A DNA stretch of 58,106 nt, taken from Flavobacteriaceae bacterium (lineage in GTDB: Bacteria > Bacteroidota > Bacteroidia > Flavobacteriales > Flavobacteriaceae). Position numbers and translations under genes: made by a program. This document shows positions 18,253-27,546 of the stretch, in pieces (position 1 is the first letter of the stretch; each line of letters starts with the position of its first letter). The stretch is taken from NCBI GenBank assembly GCA_002723075.1, contig PBNJ01000007.1, positions 1-58,106 of the forward strand. The letters are read 5' to 3'. The notes below the pieces were generated by a model. That model saw only the letters and a list, made by a program, of their open reading frames with translations. It searched no databases and was not told where the DNA came from.

Positions 18253-19214
18253 CTCCGAGGTTTATATTTTGATTTTTCAAATAACTCTCTGTAAGGAGTA
18301 TTGAGAAGCTCCACAATGGATTTTCGTTCTTTCTTTTGATAGGCCTTAACAATTTGGAGACCTAGCCATTGACCTATTTGACCTGGAGAGTCAACGTCGA
18401 TATTCAAATAAAATTTTGAAAAAGGAGCTGGCGAGATAAAGCGTTTTATCAACTCTGTGTCTGTACTATAAAGCAATTCCTTGGAAACAAAAAAGTTCCA
18501 AATTTCTTTTTCATTAGTCATTACCCAATCTAGCTGATCAGGCGTATATCCCATTATTTTATCCTCTGAATAATCGGATAAGATCGATTGCTTCAAGAAT
18601 TGGATTTTACCAGAATAAATCATTTGCGCTAAAAAAGTACGATCTTCGGGCAAAGCAATATGATTTTTTGCAAAAGATTCTGCCAGCTCTTTCGACAGCT
18701 GTTTCAATTCCATTTCCTGGCGTAAATACAAGGAAATTCCCTCATACATATGATGGTCTACACCTAAGAAGTTGTCAATGGCGATCAATACCATACTGTC
18801 GTTGAGAATGACTTTATTGTTGTAATCAACGTCAGAAGTGATTGTAATTACTTTTTTGGGTACTCGAGCATTTTTAAAGACTCGCTGAAGACCTTGCATA
18901 AAAGGAGACAATTGATTGTGGATTTCTGAATTCGAAATCAATTTGGTTTGTTCATACAGGGCCAGCTGCAAACTGTCTGTACGACGATTAACCCATACTG
19001 AAAAGGGATAGCTTTTAGGAAAAAAATAAGGAAACTCTTGCTCCACTTCGCCTAGAGAGTCTGGATGAGCACTAAAAAAAATACTTTCAAATCGAATGAG
19101 TTCATAGGACGGTGTGGCACCCTCGGATGCTTTTCGGTTCGAGCAACTCCAAAAAAATACAGGCAAAGTCAATAAAATTAAAATAGACCATAAGCTGTTT
19201 TTGAATACGTCCAT
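18249..19214 (-). CDS. gldB: Gliding motility lipoprotein GldB
   Basis: A 321-residue protein with a type II signal peptide: basic start, hydrophobic core, and a lipobox-like FFWSC with the lipidated Cys at residue 24. The mature region has the GldB features RFESIFFSAHPDSL and a cluster of aromatic residues around YPFSVWVNRRTDSLQ. GldB is an envelope lipoprotein of the Bacteroidetes gliding/type IX secretion set. Its role is poorly defined, though it is essential for gliding in F. johnsoniae. It is transcribed before gldC and divergently from nadE. Confidence 0.93.
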   Translation of the reverse strand: MDVFKNSLWSILILLTLPVFFWSCSNRKASEGATPSYELIRFESIFFSAHPDSLGEVEQEFPYFFPKSYPFSVWVNRRTDSLQLALYEQTKLISNSEIHNQLSPFMQGLQRVFKNARVPKKVITITSDVDYNNKVILNDSMVLIAIDNFLGVDHHMYEGISLYLRQEMELKQLSKELAESFAKNHIALPEDRTFLAQMIYSGKIQFLKQSILSDYSEDKIMGYTPDQLDWVMTNEKEIWNFFVSKELLYSTDTELIKRFISPAPFSKFYLNIDVDSPGQIGQWLGLQIVKAYQKKERKSIVELLNTPYRELFEKSKYKPRR

Positions 19215-19286
19215 AAATAGTACCTTTGAAAGTAAAATTAGAATTTACGAAACTACTATTTTTTTGGTTGATAATTCAGTTGTGTT

Positions 19287-20075
19287 ATGAAAACTAAACA
19301 TGTTGCAGATCATATTATAAATTGGTTAAACACTTATGTAGAAAAGTCAAATCTTGACGGTTTTGTAATTGGTGTGTCTGGTGGAGTAGATTCGGCTCTC
19401 ACTTCTACACTGTGTGCCAATACGGGAAAACCAACACTTTGCCTAGAAATGCCAATACACCAAGAGAGCAATCAAGTAAATCGGGCAAATAGACACACAA
19501 GCTGGCTTACAGAAAACTTTAGCAATGTTCGTGTTAAAGTTTTGTCTTTAAATGCGCTGTATGATAGCTTTTTTCAGTTGGATGCCGCAGGAAATAAGAA
19601 CACAAACACCCCTCTTTCTTTGGCAAATACGCGTTCTCGTTTACGAATGACAACTCTGTATTATTTTGCTTCAAAAGAACGGTTTCTCGTGGCTGGCACG
19701 GGCAACAAAGTTGAAGATTTTGGAGTAGGGTTTTATACCAAATACGGAGATGGTGGGGTGGACGTCAGTCCAATAGCGGATTTGATGAAAAGCGAAGTCA
19801 GAGAACTCGCTGCACACTTGGGCGTACATGATTCAATTGTTCATGCTGCTCCAACTGACGGCTTGTGGGATGATAATCGAACCGATGAAGACCAGCTCGG
19901 CGCAACCTATGATGAGCTTGAATGGGCAATGGAACAACAAAAAAATGGAAAAACAACAGCTGATTTTACAGGTCGTGAAAAGGCTATTTTTTCAACCTAC
20001 GAAAATCACCACAAAATGAATAAACACAAAATGGTTCCCATCCCCATTTGTGTGATACCACAGCAGCTAAAGTAA
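19287..20075 (+). CDS. nadE: NH3-dependent NAD+ synthetase
   Basis: Final enzyme of NAD synthesis, amidating deamido-NAD+ with ATP. The PP-loop SGGVDS is at 31-36, and GTGNKVEDFGVGFYTKYGDGGVD is typical of the family. At 262 residues the protein lacks the N-terminal nitrilase-type glutaminase domain, so ammonia or a separate donor is used. The gene is divergent from gldB and 104 bases before a response-regulator gene. Confidence 0.95.
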   Translation: MKTKHVADHIINWLNTYVEKSNLDGFVIGVSGGVDSALTSTLCANTGKPTLCLEMPIHQESNQVNRANRHTSWLTENFSNVRVKVLSLNALYDSFFQLDAAGNKNTNTPLSLANTRSRLRMTTLYYFASKERFLVAGTGNKVEDFGVGFYTKYGDGGVDVSPIADLMKSEVRELAAHLGVHDSIVHAAPTDGLWDDNRTDEDQLGATYDELEWAMEQQKNGKTTADFTGREKAIFSTYENHHKMNKHKMVPIPICVIPQQLK

Positions 20076-20179
20076 TTTTTTTGTTAAATTTTTTAAGAAT
20101 TTACTTACATTCTTTGTAGTTTGTTTCATTTATTGTTTCTTTAAGCAATAAACGCAAATAACGATCTTATTTTAGACCT

Positions 20180-20815
20180 GTGATAAAAGTTGTAGTTGCT
20201 GATTCTCATCCGATTATCCATAAAGGGATTAAGGCTTGTTTTAAAAATTCCACAGAGATTTCAATCACTGGAAAAGCCCTAGTTCATGATGATCTTTTTG
20301 ATATTCTTGACCGGAAGATGGTTGATATTATCATACTGGAACTCGATTTGCAAAAATCAGATGGATTAGCAGTCCTGCGACGCATCAAAAATGAGTACCC
20401 AGGAGTTCGTGTTTTGATATTTTCAAATCAGCCCGAGGAAGTTTATGCAATTTCTTCACTAAAAGCAGGTGCTTCTGGCTATTTAAACAAAAAAGCAAAC
20501 CCTACCGCAATTCGACATGCCATTTTGAAAATTGCTTCAGGGGGTGTATTCATCACCAATGAACTTGCTCAAACGATTGCATTTGACGAATCGACAGGAA
20601 GACCGAGAAGAATGTTCAAAAAACTTTCTATGCGTGAGGTCGAAGTCCTGAAAATGCTTTGTGACGGAAAGAGAAACAAAGAGATCGCTTTGGAATTAAA
20701 ACTAAACGAAAAAACCGTCAGTACATATCGCAGTCGTATTATGAAAAAATTACGTGTTCGAAATCTTGTCGAGCTCGTCCGAAAAGCTCAATCAATTCAG
20801 ATAGAGTCCTTTTAA
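20180..20815 (+). CDS. NarL/FixJ-type response regulator with Glu at the phosphoacceptor position
   Basis: A 211-residue two-domain protein with an N-terminal receiver (about 1-120) and a C-terminal LuxR-type HTH (about 147-205; LSMREVEVLKMLCDGKRNKEIA, TVSTYRSRIMKKL). The start codon is GTG. In the receiver the acidic-pocket Asp8, Ser82 and the Lys at 104/105 are present. The strand-3 site that is normally Asp reads ILELDL, placing Glu54 there; this could mimic phosphorylation or abolish it. No kinase gene is adjacent. The 3' end overlaps the convergent dnaG by four bases. Targets are unknown. Confidence 0.88.
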   Translation: MIKVVVADSHPIIHKGIKACFKNSTEISITGKALVHDDLFDILDRKMVDIIILELDLQKSDGLAVLRRIKNEYPGVRVLIFSNQPEEVYAISSLKAGASGYLNKKANPTAIRHAILKIASGGVFITNELAQTIAFDESTGRPRRMFKKLSMREVEVLKMLCDGKRNKEIALELKLNEKTVSTYRSRIMKKLRVRNLVELVRKAQSIQIESF

Positions 20816-22761
20816 AAGATCACACGGTCCAAGCGATTACTCAAGTTCTTTTTGAGCCCCACATAATCGTTAACTTCCTCCAAAATTTCACGATGTGTTT
20901 CGACATGACTCTCCGCTGTTTTACTTTGTAATTCTCCAATTTTTTCTTGAATCAGCAAGCATCTGAGATTTAGAATGGTTTGTTGTAACCACCTTCCAAT
21001 TTCAGTTTTTTTGTCCTTGATTACGATGTTTTTTCTCTCCCAATCGTGCAGAACATTGTTTTCATCATTCATGATAATACTACTCACCATTTGGGACTGC
21101 TCTGGACTGATCTCTTGTAGAAAAGTCTCCATCACAAGTGGTTTTTGGGCGTTGTAAATCGACAGTAAAGAATGGTATAGTTCCCGAAAACTTTGGGTTG
21201 ATAATTCGACTTCGTCCTGTTGAAGATCAAGATAAATTTTTTCGTACACCTTGGCGCTAATTTCGGTTGGCGTAAGTACAATTTTACCTTCTTGGTCGGA
21301 CTGCATCACGACATCTTCAAACGAAACTTCTTCCTCTCCGTAGAGTAAAAGTAGAGAGATGATATTTCGTTCGAGCTCAAAGCGCGGATCAACTTTCTGT
21401 TTCGCAACGTTAACCACCTGCATCTCGTTAAATTTTCGAGCTTTTGGAGCTTGCTGATCCTTTTTTTGAAGCAACTGAGAGAGGGTTGAAAACAATACAT
21501 CTTCACTGATATTCATCAAAGAAGCACAACTCTGTATGTAGACTTCTCGGCGAATGGCATCTGGAATTATGGAGATGCTTTGTACAATTTCACGTATGGT
21601 TTCGGCTTTTCGAATCGGCTCATTTTTGCCCTCCTCAGCAAGTAATTTTGCTTTGAATTGAATGAAATCGACTGTATTGTTTTCCAAAAATTGTTTGACT
21701 TCGGTGAGTTGATGATTTCTGGCAAAACTATCTGGATCTTCGCCTTCGGGGAATGTACAAATGGAGACTTGCATTCCTGCCTCCAAGATGATATCGACCC
21801 CACGCATGGCTGCGCGTAGCCCTGCTGCATCTCCATCAAACAATAAGGTTATGGTGTTGGTCAATCGTCGAACCAAACGAACTTGATCTGAAGTCAAAGC
21901 AGTTCCTGAAGATGAGACTACATTTTGAATTCCTGCCTGATGCATCTGAATCACATCTGTATATCCTTCTACAAGATAACAGTTACTTTCCTTAGCGATA
22001 TGCTGTTTTGCCTGATAAAGCCCATAAAGTACTTTACTTTTTTGATAGACTTCACTTTCGGGAGAATTGACATATTTTGCCGACTGTTTGTCTTGTTTTA
22101 AGATTCGTCCTCCAAATCCCATAACACGGCCGGACATACTGTGGATGGGAAACATGACTCGGCCTTTAAAACGATCAAACAGTTTTTCCCCTTTTTGGAT
22201 CGTCAAGCCACTCGAGATCAAAAATTCTTCTTGAAATCCAGCGTTCAATGCTGCTTTGGTAAGCGCATCCCATTGGTCAAGCGAATAACCCAAATGGAAT
22301 TTATCAATCGATTCTGCAGTGAATCCTCTTTCCTGAAAATAAGCCAACCCGATATTTTTACCCTCTTGACTTTCATTGAGCATTTTTGAAAAGAAAGATT
22401 GAGCATAATCTGTAACGGCATACATGCTTTCGCGAAGAGATGCTGCTTCTTTTTGCTCATTGGTTTGTTGGGTTTCCTCAACTTCGATATTGTATTTCTT
22501 TGCGAGGAATTTAATGGCTTCTGGAAACGTAAAGTGTTCGTGCTCCATCAAAAAGGAGACAACGTTACCCCCTTTTCCACTACTAAAATCTTTCCAAATT
22601 TGTTTGGCAGGAGAAACCATAAAACTCGGTGTTTTTTCATTGGAAAATGGACTTAACCCTTTGAAATTAGAACCCGACTTTTTGAGCTGAACAAAGTCTC
22701 CGATAACTTCTTCCAGACGTGCGGTTTCAAAAACGAGATCTACGGTAGACTTACTGATCAA
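20812..22761 (-). CDS. dnaG: DNA primase DnaG lacking the zinc-binding residues
   Basis: Synthesises RNA primers for replication. The order is an N-terminal CHC2-type region (about 30-70), a TOPRIM catalytic core (EGYTDVIQMHQAG at about 264-276, LFDGDAAGLRAA at about 312-323) and a C-terminal helicase-binding region (about 450-649). In the first region the normal CPFH...CxxC ligands read SPFS...DFSS (Ser37, Ser40, Asp58, Ser61), so no zinc site can form although the surrounding KTPSF and GKGGN blocks remain. The start codon is TTG at 22761, supported by the MISK N-terminus that I recall for relatives. Length is normal at 649. Confidence 0.93.
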   Translation of the reverse strand: MISKSTVDLVFETARLEEVIGDFVQLKKSGSNFKGLSPFSNEKTPSFMVSPAKQIWKDFSSGKGGNVVSFLMEHEHFTFPEAIKFLAKKYNIEVEETQQTNEQKEAASLRESMYAVTDYAQSFFSKMLNESQEGKNIGLAYFQERGFTAESIDKFHLGYSLDQWDALTKAALNAGFQEEFLISSGLTIQKGEKLFDRFKGRVMFPIHSMSGRVMGFGGRILKQDKQSAKYVNSPESEVYQKSKVLYGLYQAKQHIAKESNCYLVEGYTDVIQMHQAGIQNVVSSSGTALTSDQVRLVRRLTNTITLLFDGDAAGLRAAMRGVDIILEAGMQVSICTFPEGEDPDSFARNHQLTEVKQFLENNTVDFIQFKAKLLAEEGKNEPIRKAETIREIVQSISIIPDAIRREVYIQSCASLMNISEDVLFSTLSQLLQKKDQQAPKARKFNEMQVVNVAKQKVDPRFELERNIISLLLLYGEEEVSFEDVVMQSDQEGKIVLTPTEISAKVYEKIYLDLQQDEVELSTQSFRELYHSLLSIYNAQKPLVMETFLQEISPEQSQMVSSIIMNDENNVLHDWERKNIVIKDKKTEIGRWLQQTILNLRCLLIQEKIGELQSKTAESHVETHREILEEVNDYVGLKKNLSNRLDRVIF

Positions 22762-22802
22762 AATTGGATAATTGTAAAGATTAAAAATAGCAAAAAAAGG
22801 AA

Positions 22803-23774
22803 TTAAAACTCCCGATCAATTACATAAGAGACTAGTTTTTGTAAACTGTCCTTGGCATCGGAAGGTGGAAATGAATCCAAAATCAGATTTGCCTCATGTT
22901 GGAATTCATGCATTTTTCGAATTGCATAATCCAAACCGCCTTTAGACTTCACAAAAGTGATTACCTCTTTCACTTTCTTTTTGTTAGTATTGTGTTTTTT
23001 TATATTTCGCTTTAGCCACCTCCGCTCAGAAAGACTTGCCTGTCCCATGGCATAAATCAAAGGCAAAGTCATTTTACGTTCACGGATATCAATTCCTGTT
23101 GGCTTTCCAATTCGCTGTTTGCCATAGTCAAACAAGTCATCTTTAATCTGGAATGCCATTCCAATTTTTTCACCGAAGATTCGCATTTTTTCCACCTCCG
23201 CTTCAGAGCTCGCAACGGAACATGCACCCAAAGCGCAACAGGACGCAATAAGCGTAGCGGTTTTTTTTCGAATGACTTCATAATAGACCTCCTCTGTAAT
23301 ATCAAGACTTCTAGCTTTTTCGATTTGCAACAACTCCCCCTCACTCATTTCGCGCACTGCAGTTGAAATAATCTCAAGCAAATCGAAGTCCTTATTGTCG
23401 ATACAAAGCAAGAGGCCTTTGGACAGCAAATAGTCTCCGACTAAAACAGCAATTTTATTTTTCCAAAGGGCATTTATTGAAAAAAAACCTCGTCGCTTAT
23501 TACTGTCATCGACCACATCATCGTGAACCAATGTCGCTGTGTGGATAAGCTCGATGACGGATGCCGCTCGATAGGTCCGTTCATTAGTTTTGCCAAGTAG
23601 CTTAGCTGTTAGAAAAACAAACATTGGACGCATCTGTTTTCCTTTACGATTGACAATATAATGCGTAATTCGATTCAATAAAGCAACTTTGGAGGACATC
23701 GCATTGGAAAACCTTCCTTCAAAGAGTTCCATTTCCTCGCGTATGGGGCGCTTGAGTTGCTCAGTGATTTTCAT
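22803..23774 (-). CDS. Trans-polyprenyl diphosphate synthase
   Basis: Isoprenyl chain-elongating enzyme (323 residues) with both Asp-rich motifs that bind the allylic substrate and Mg2+: DDVVD at 85-89 and DDLFD at 212-216. It probably makes the side chain of menaquinone, since undecaprenyl diphosphate comes from an unrelated cis-type enzyme. An ATG at 23810 is in frame, but the promoter at 23781-23811 overlaps it, so the Met at 23774 (MKITEQ) is taken as the start. Exact chain length cannot be read from the sequence. Confidence 0.9.
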   Translation of the reverse strand: MKITEQLKRPIREEMELFEGRFSNAMSSKVALLNRITHYIVNRKGKQMRPMFVFLTAKLLGKTNERTYRAASVIELIHTATLVHDDVVDDSNKRRGFFSINALWKNKIAVLVGDYLLSKGLLLCIDNKDFDLLEIISTAVREMSEGELLQIEKARSLDITEEVYYEVIRKKTATLIASCCALGACSVASSEAEVEKMRIFGEKIGMAFQIKDDLFDYGKQRIGKPTGIDIRERKMTLPLIYAMGQASLSERRWLKRNIKKHNTNKKKVKEVITFVKSKGGLDYAIRKMHEFQHEANLILDSFPPSDAKDSLQKLVSYVIDREF

Positions 23775-23780
23775 TCGTTT

Positions 23781-23811
23781 TAAATATACAATTTCACTCG
23801 GTACTGTCAAA
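23781..23811 (-). promoter_or_regulatory. Promoter of the polyprenyl synthase gene
   Basis: The minus strand reads TTTG, 19 bases, TATATTTA, one mismatch from the Bacteroidetes consensus. Only six bases separate the -7 element from the ATG at 23774, so the mRNA should be almost leaderless. Confidence 0.6.
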
Positions 23812-23830
23812 CATATTGATAATGTGCGAA

Positions 23831-24874
23831 TTAATGATTCTTATTTGCCAGCTGACCACAGGCTGCATCGATATCCTTTCCCCTTGACCGTCGTACGGTA
23901 ACCGAAATTCGATTGTCTTTCAATGCAGTCGTATATGCCGATATCGCCATTGGTGTTGCTTGTACAAACTGGTCATCTCCGATTGCATTGTATTCAATTA
24001 AGTTTACCTTAGAAGGTACTTGCTTACAATAGAAAACCAGTGCATCAATATCTGCTTGTTTATCATTAATCCCTTTCCACACTACCACTTCAAAAGTGAT
24101 TTTGCTTTTTGTTTTATCATACCAATACTTAAGTGCTTCCAATAACTGATCGAGTGGAAAAGATTTAGTAAATGGCATCAGTCGATTTCTTGTTTCTTCG
24201 ATTGCAGAATGCAAAGAAACTGCCAATTTAAACTTTGGATTCTGTTCTGAAATTTCTCGAATAATCTTTGTGATTCCAGAAGTTGATACTGTGATTCGTT
24301 TGGGTGACATTCCTAACCCATCAGGTGAAGTGATTTTATCAATAGCAGCCAAAGTGTTTTTGTAATTCATCAAAGGTTCGCCCATTCCCATAAAAACAAT
24401 ATTGGTCAGTGGACGATTGTAATACAATTGACTTTGTTTGTCGATTTCCACAACCTGATCATAAATCTCATCTGGGTTGAGATTCCGCATTCGTTTGAGT
24501 TTGGCAGTCGCACAAAAATGACAGTCCAAGCTACATCCAACCTGACTCGACACACAAGCCGTAGAACGTGTGTCAGTAGGAATCAAAACAGATTCTACAA
24601 GATACCCGTCATGAAGGCGAATGGCATTTTTGATCGTCCCGTCATCGCTTCTCTGTAGTTGGTCAACCGCAATATGATGAATCACAAAATATTCTTCTAA
24701 AAGAGAGCGATGCGACTTTGACAAATTGGTCATTCCCAAAAAATTGTGAGCTCCCTTTCTCCAGAGCCACTCGTAAACCTGATCTCCTTTAAAAGCAGGA
24801 GCTGAATGAGAGGTAAAAAAATGACGTAACTCGTCCAAGGATAAGGCACGAATATCACGACGTGCTTTCTCCAT
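23831..24874 (-). CDS. rlmN: Dual-specificity RNA methyltransferase RlmN
   Basis: Radical-SAM enzyme methylating C2 of A2503 in 23S rRNA and A37 in some tRNAs. The [4Fe-4S] motif CSLDCHFC gives Cys114, Cys118 and Cys121. The two methyl-carrier cysteines of the family correspond to Cys339 near the C-terminus and an upstream candidate at about 107. GMGEPLMNY and the Ser/Thr-rich ITVSTSGI blocks are also present. At 347 residues it is complete. It lies two bases after queA, so both RNA-modification genes are probably co-transcribed. Confidence 0.96.
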   Translation of the reverse strand: MEKARRDIRALSLDELRHFFTSHSAPAFKGDQVYEWLWRKGAHNFLGMTNLSKSHRSLLEEYFVIHHIAVDQLQRSDDGTIKNAIRLHDGYLVESVLIPTDTRSTACVSSQVGCSLDCHFCATAKLKRMRNLNPDEIYDQVVEIDKQSQLYYNRPLTNIVFMGMGEPLMNYKNTLAAIDKITSPDGLGMSPKRITVSTSGITKIIREISEQNPKFKLAVSLHSAIEETRNRLMPFTKSFPLDQLLEALKYWYDKTKSKITFEVVVWKGINDKQADIDALVFYCKQVPSKVNLIEYNAIGDDQFVQATPMAISAYTTALKDNRISVTVRRSRGKDIDAACGQLANKNH

Positions 24875-24876
24875 GA

Positions 24877-25926
24877 TTAGAGAATTAGCATCGCATCACC
24901 ATAGGAGTAGAAACGGTATTTTTTCTTGACGGCTTCTTCATAAGCTTTTTTTACAAAATCGTGCCCAGCAAAAGCAGAAACCATCATCAGTAAGGTTGAT
25001 TTAGGCAAATGAAAATTGGTAACCATGCTATCAGCAATGCTAAACTCGTGAGGTGGAAAAATAAACTTATGCGTCCAACCCCGATAGGTGTTGAGTGTTT
25101 TGCTTGAAGATACCGCACTTTCAAGTGCACGCATCGATGTTGTCCCAATGGAGCATACCCGCTTTTTATTACTCTTCGCATTGTTTACCATATCGGCAGC
25201 AATCTGATCGATATGAAGTTCTTCTGAATCCATTTTATGTTTGGACAAGTCCTCCACTTCTACTGGATTGAAGGTCCCAAGTCCAACATGAAGAGTGATA
25301 TCAGCCATATCAATCCCTTTAATTTCGAGTCTTTTCAACACGTGCTTTGAAAAATGAAGTCCAGCAGTTGGTGCTGCAACGGCACCTTCGTGTTTGGCAT
25401 AGATTGTCTGGTAGCGCTCACGATCAAACTCCTCTTCATCGCGTTTGATGTATTTGGGAAGTGGGGTTTGACCCATCTCATATAGCTTTTCACGGAAGGC
25501 CTCATAAGGACCATCGTATAAAAATCGAAGCGTACGACCACGGGAAGTTGTATTATCAATAACTTCAGCAACGAGATCTTCACCCCCTCCAAAATAAAGC
25601 TTATTTCCAATTCTTATTTTTCTTGCAGGATCTACAAGAACATCCCAAAGTCGTTGTGACTGGTTCAGTTCGCGAAGTAAAAAAACTTCTATTTTGGCTC
25701 CTGTCTTTTCCTTATTTCCAATCAAACGAGCTGGAAATACTTTGGTATTGTTTCGAACCATGATGTCCCCTTCATCAAAATAATCAACAATGTCTTTAAA
25801 GTATTTATGCTCGATAGTTTCGGATTCTCTGTGTAAAACCATAAGTTTTGACTCGTCTCGGTGATCGGTAGGGTATTCAGCTAATAGGCTGTCTGGAAGA
25901 TCAAAATTAAAGTGCGAAAGTTTCAT
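24877..25926 (-). CDS. queA: S-adenosylmethionine:tRNA ribosyltransferase-isomerase
   Basis: Transfers and isomerises the ribosyl moiety of SAM onto preQ1 in tRNA, giving epoxyqueuosine. Family blocks include the N-terminal [23 protein letters not shown], the central [12 protein letters not shown] at about 193-204, and [10 protein letters not shown]. The start is set at the third-codon Met (25926, MKLSHF) because it fits family N-termini and sits 17 bases after a -7 element; an ATG at 25935 is also in frame. It starts the queA-rlmN unit. Confidence 0.96.
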   Translation of the reverse strand: MKLSHFNFDLPDSLLAEYPTDHRDESKLMVLHRESETIEHKYFKDIVDYFDEGDIMVRNNTKVFPARLIGNKEKTGAKIEVFLLRELNQSQRLWDVLVDPARKIRIGNKLYFGGGEDLVAEVIDNTTSRGRTLRFLYDGPYEAFREKLYEMGQTPLPKYIKRDEEEFDRERYQTIYAKHEGAVAAPTAGLHFSKHVLKRLEIKGIDMADITLHVGLGTFNPVEVEDLSKHKMDSEELHIDQIAADMVNNAKSNKKRVCSIGTTSMRALESAVSSSKTLNTYRGWTHKFIFPPHEFSIADSMVTNFHLPKSTLLMMVSAFAGHDFVKKAYEEAVKKKYRFYSYGDAMLIL

Positions 25927-25943
25927 TCTGTACATTGAGGCGG

Positions 25944-25951
25944 CAAATATA
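25944..25951 (-). promoter_or_regulatory. queA promoter, -7 element
   Basis: The minus strand has TATATTTG, a full TAnnTTTG match, 17 bases before the queA start. The upstream -33 region falls inside the inverted repeat at 25956-25976. Confidence 0.6.
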
Positions 25952-25955
25952 CATT

Positions 25956-25976
25956 CTTGACAGGGGGGTTGTCAAG
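25956..25976. repeat. Inverted repeat with G-rich loop between aroA and queA
   Basis: CTTGACA and TGTCAAG form a perfect 7-bp stem around the loop GGGGGGT. It lies 20 bases after the aroA stop and immediately upstream of the queA -7 element. It has no following T-run, so an intrinsic terminator for aroA is unlikely by itself; it may act as an operator or a weak terminator. Confidence 0.5.
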
Positions 25977-25996
25977 TTATTGGGCATGTTTTTACA

Positions 25997-27220
25997 CTAT
26001 GACCCCGATAAAAACCCATTCTGATCTAAATCTTTCCAAAATCCAGGGTAGGATTTTGTGACAACATCCGCATCTTGTATTCGAATCGGAACCAACAAAC
26101 CCAAAGGAGCAAATGCCATCGCCATACGATGGTCATGATAGGTTTCGATCAAAACGTTAGGACGAATTGGATTTGTACGTTTATGCAAATGCAAGCTCTT
26201 ATCTGTGATTTCGATTGTTGCCCCTAACTTTGACAATTCGTTTTGCAAGGCAACCAATCGATCCGTTTCTTTGATTTTCAGTGTGTGTAAGCCCGTCAAA
26301 CTACAGGATAAACCTAATCCGTAACAAGTAACTGCTATGGTTTGAGCAATATCTGGTGCGTCAGAAAGGTCTAATTGTACGTGTGTGGAACCAATTGTTT
26401 GCTTCTTCAAAGCAAGGGTGTTGTTTTCGATTGAAGACTTGACTCCGAACTGCTGATATACATCCATTAAAACCCTATCTCCTTGTAAGCTGTCTTTTTT
26501 ATACGTCGACAGAGATACGTCTGCTTCATTGGCAAGAGCAACCATACTAAAATAATATGAGGCCGAGCTCCAATCCGACTCTACAGCATGGGTTATTTGG
26601 GTAATGTCCTTTTTTGGAAAAACTTGAATGTGCTGTCCAGAAAAAATAGCGTCAACGCCGATTTTATGCAATAAAGATAGCGTCATTTCGATATATGGGA
26701 TTGAGGTTATCTTTCCCTCAAGGTAAATACGCAATCCATCAGGCAAGCTAGGCGCAATCAGCATCAATGCTGTGATATATTGGCTACTGATGTTCGCTGA
26801 AAGGCGGACCTCACTAGCAGTAAGCCGTTTTCCTTTGATCAACAAGGGAGGGTAGCCTTCATTTTTGAGATAGCTAATGTCTGCTCCAAGCTGACGAAGC
26901 GCATCGACCAATATGCCTATCGGACGCTCTTGCATGCGCGATGAACCCGTCAAGATTTTTTCTTGATTTTCTAAAGTAGAATAGTAAGCTGATAAAAACC
27001 GCATGCTGGTACCTGCATGTCCAATATCCACCATATTTTTATCACTTTCCAATCCAGACTTCATCGCAACGGTATCATCGGAATTTGATAGGTTGTCAAG
27101 CGTAATCTGAGGATAAAGTGCTTGTAAGAGCAACATCCGGTTGGACTCACTTTTTGATCCGGTAATCTGAATTCTTCCGTGTAAATTCCCCGATTGATGA
27201 CGAAGTGTCAAATCTTTCAT
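25997..27220 (-). CDS. aroA: 3-phosphoshikimate 1-carboxyvinyltransferase (EPSP synthase)
   Basis: Sixth step of the shikimate pathway, joining shikimate-3-phosphate and PEP. The N-terminal GSKSESNRMLLL block supplies the shikimate/PEP-binding Lys, Ser and Arg. The block GHAGTSMRFLSAY at about 63-75, and ETYHDHRMAMAFA near the C-terminus, complete the signature. The usual NAGTA motif is GHAGTS here. It is 407 residues long. It is the last gene of the aromatic amino acid operon and overlaps the MazG-like gene by four bases. Confidence 0.93.
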   Translation of the reverse strand: MKDLTLRHQSGNLHGRIQITGSKSESNRMLLLQALYPQITLDNLSNSDDTVAMKSGLESDKNMVDIGHAGTSMRFLSAYYSTLENQEKILTGSSRMQERPIGILVDALRQLGADISYLKNEGYPPLLIKGKRLTASEVRLSANISSQYITALMLIAPSLPDGLRIYLEGKITSIPYIEMTLSLLHKIGVDAIFSGQHIQVFPKKDITQITHAVESDWSSASYYFSMVALANEADVSLSTYKKDSLQGDRVLMDVYQQFGVKSSIENNTLALKKQTIGSTHVQLDLSDAPDIAQTIAVTCYGLGLSCSLTGLHTLKIKETDRLVALQNELSKLGATIEITDKSLHLHKRTNPIRPNVLIETYHDHRMAMAFAPLGLLVPIRIQDADVVTKSYPGFWKDLDQNGFLSGS

Positions 27221-27546
27221 TGATTGATTTTAGGGTTGTTATGATGGCGATCGTGATCACGTTTGGTTTTAAGGTCGAGTTTTTTTGCAAATGCATTTGA
27301 TAAGTCTACTCCAGTCTGATTGGCCAAACAGAGTACAACAAAAAGAACATCGGCGAGTTCCTCGCCCAAGTCTTTTTCTTTGTCACTTTCTTTTTCGGAT
27401 TGCTCTCCGTAACGTCGTGCAATGATCCGCGCAACTTCTCCAACCTCCTCAGTCAATTGCGCCATATTAGTCAGCTCGTCAAAATAGCGAACTCCGTGGT
27501 TTTTGATCCATTGATCAACCGCTTGTTGTGCATTGTCTATATTCAT
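27217..27546 (-). CDS. MazG-like nucleotide pyrophosphohydrolase
   Basis: A 109-residue all-alpha NTP pyrophosphohydrolase domain. The metal-binding EEVGEVAR (about 29-36) and the downstream EELADVLF (about 62-69) supply the Glu/Glu/Glu/Asp set of the family. Such enzymes hydrolyse nucleotide triphosphates, including non-canonical ones, to monophosphates; the preferred substrate here is unknown. It overlaps aroA by four bases and shares one base with dtd, so the three are translated together. Confidence 0.88.
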   Translation of the reverse strand: MNIDNAQQAVDQWIKNHGVRYFDELTNMAQLTEEVGEVARIIARRYGEQSEKESDKEKDLGEELADVLFVVLCLANQTGVDLSNAFAKKLDLKTKRDHDRHHNNPKINQ

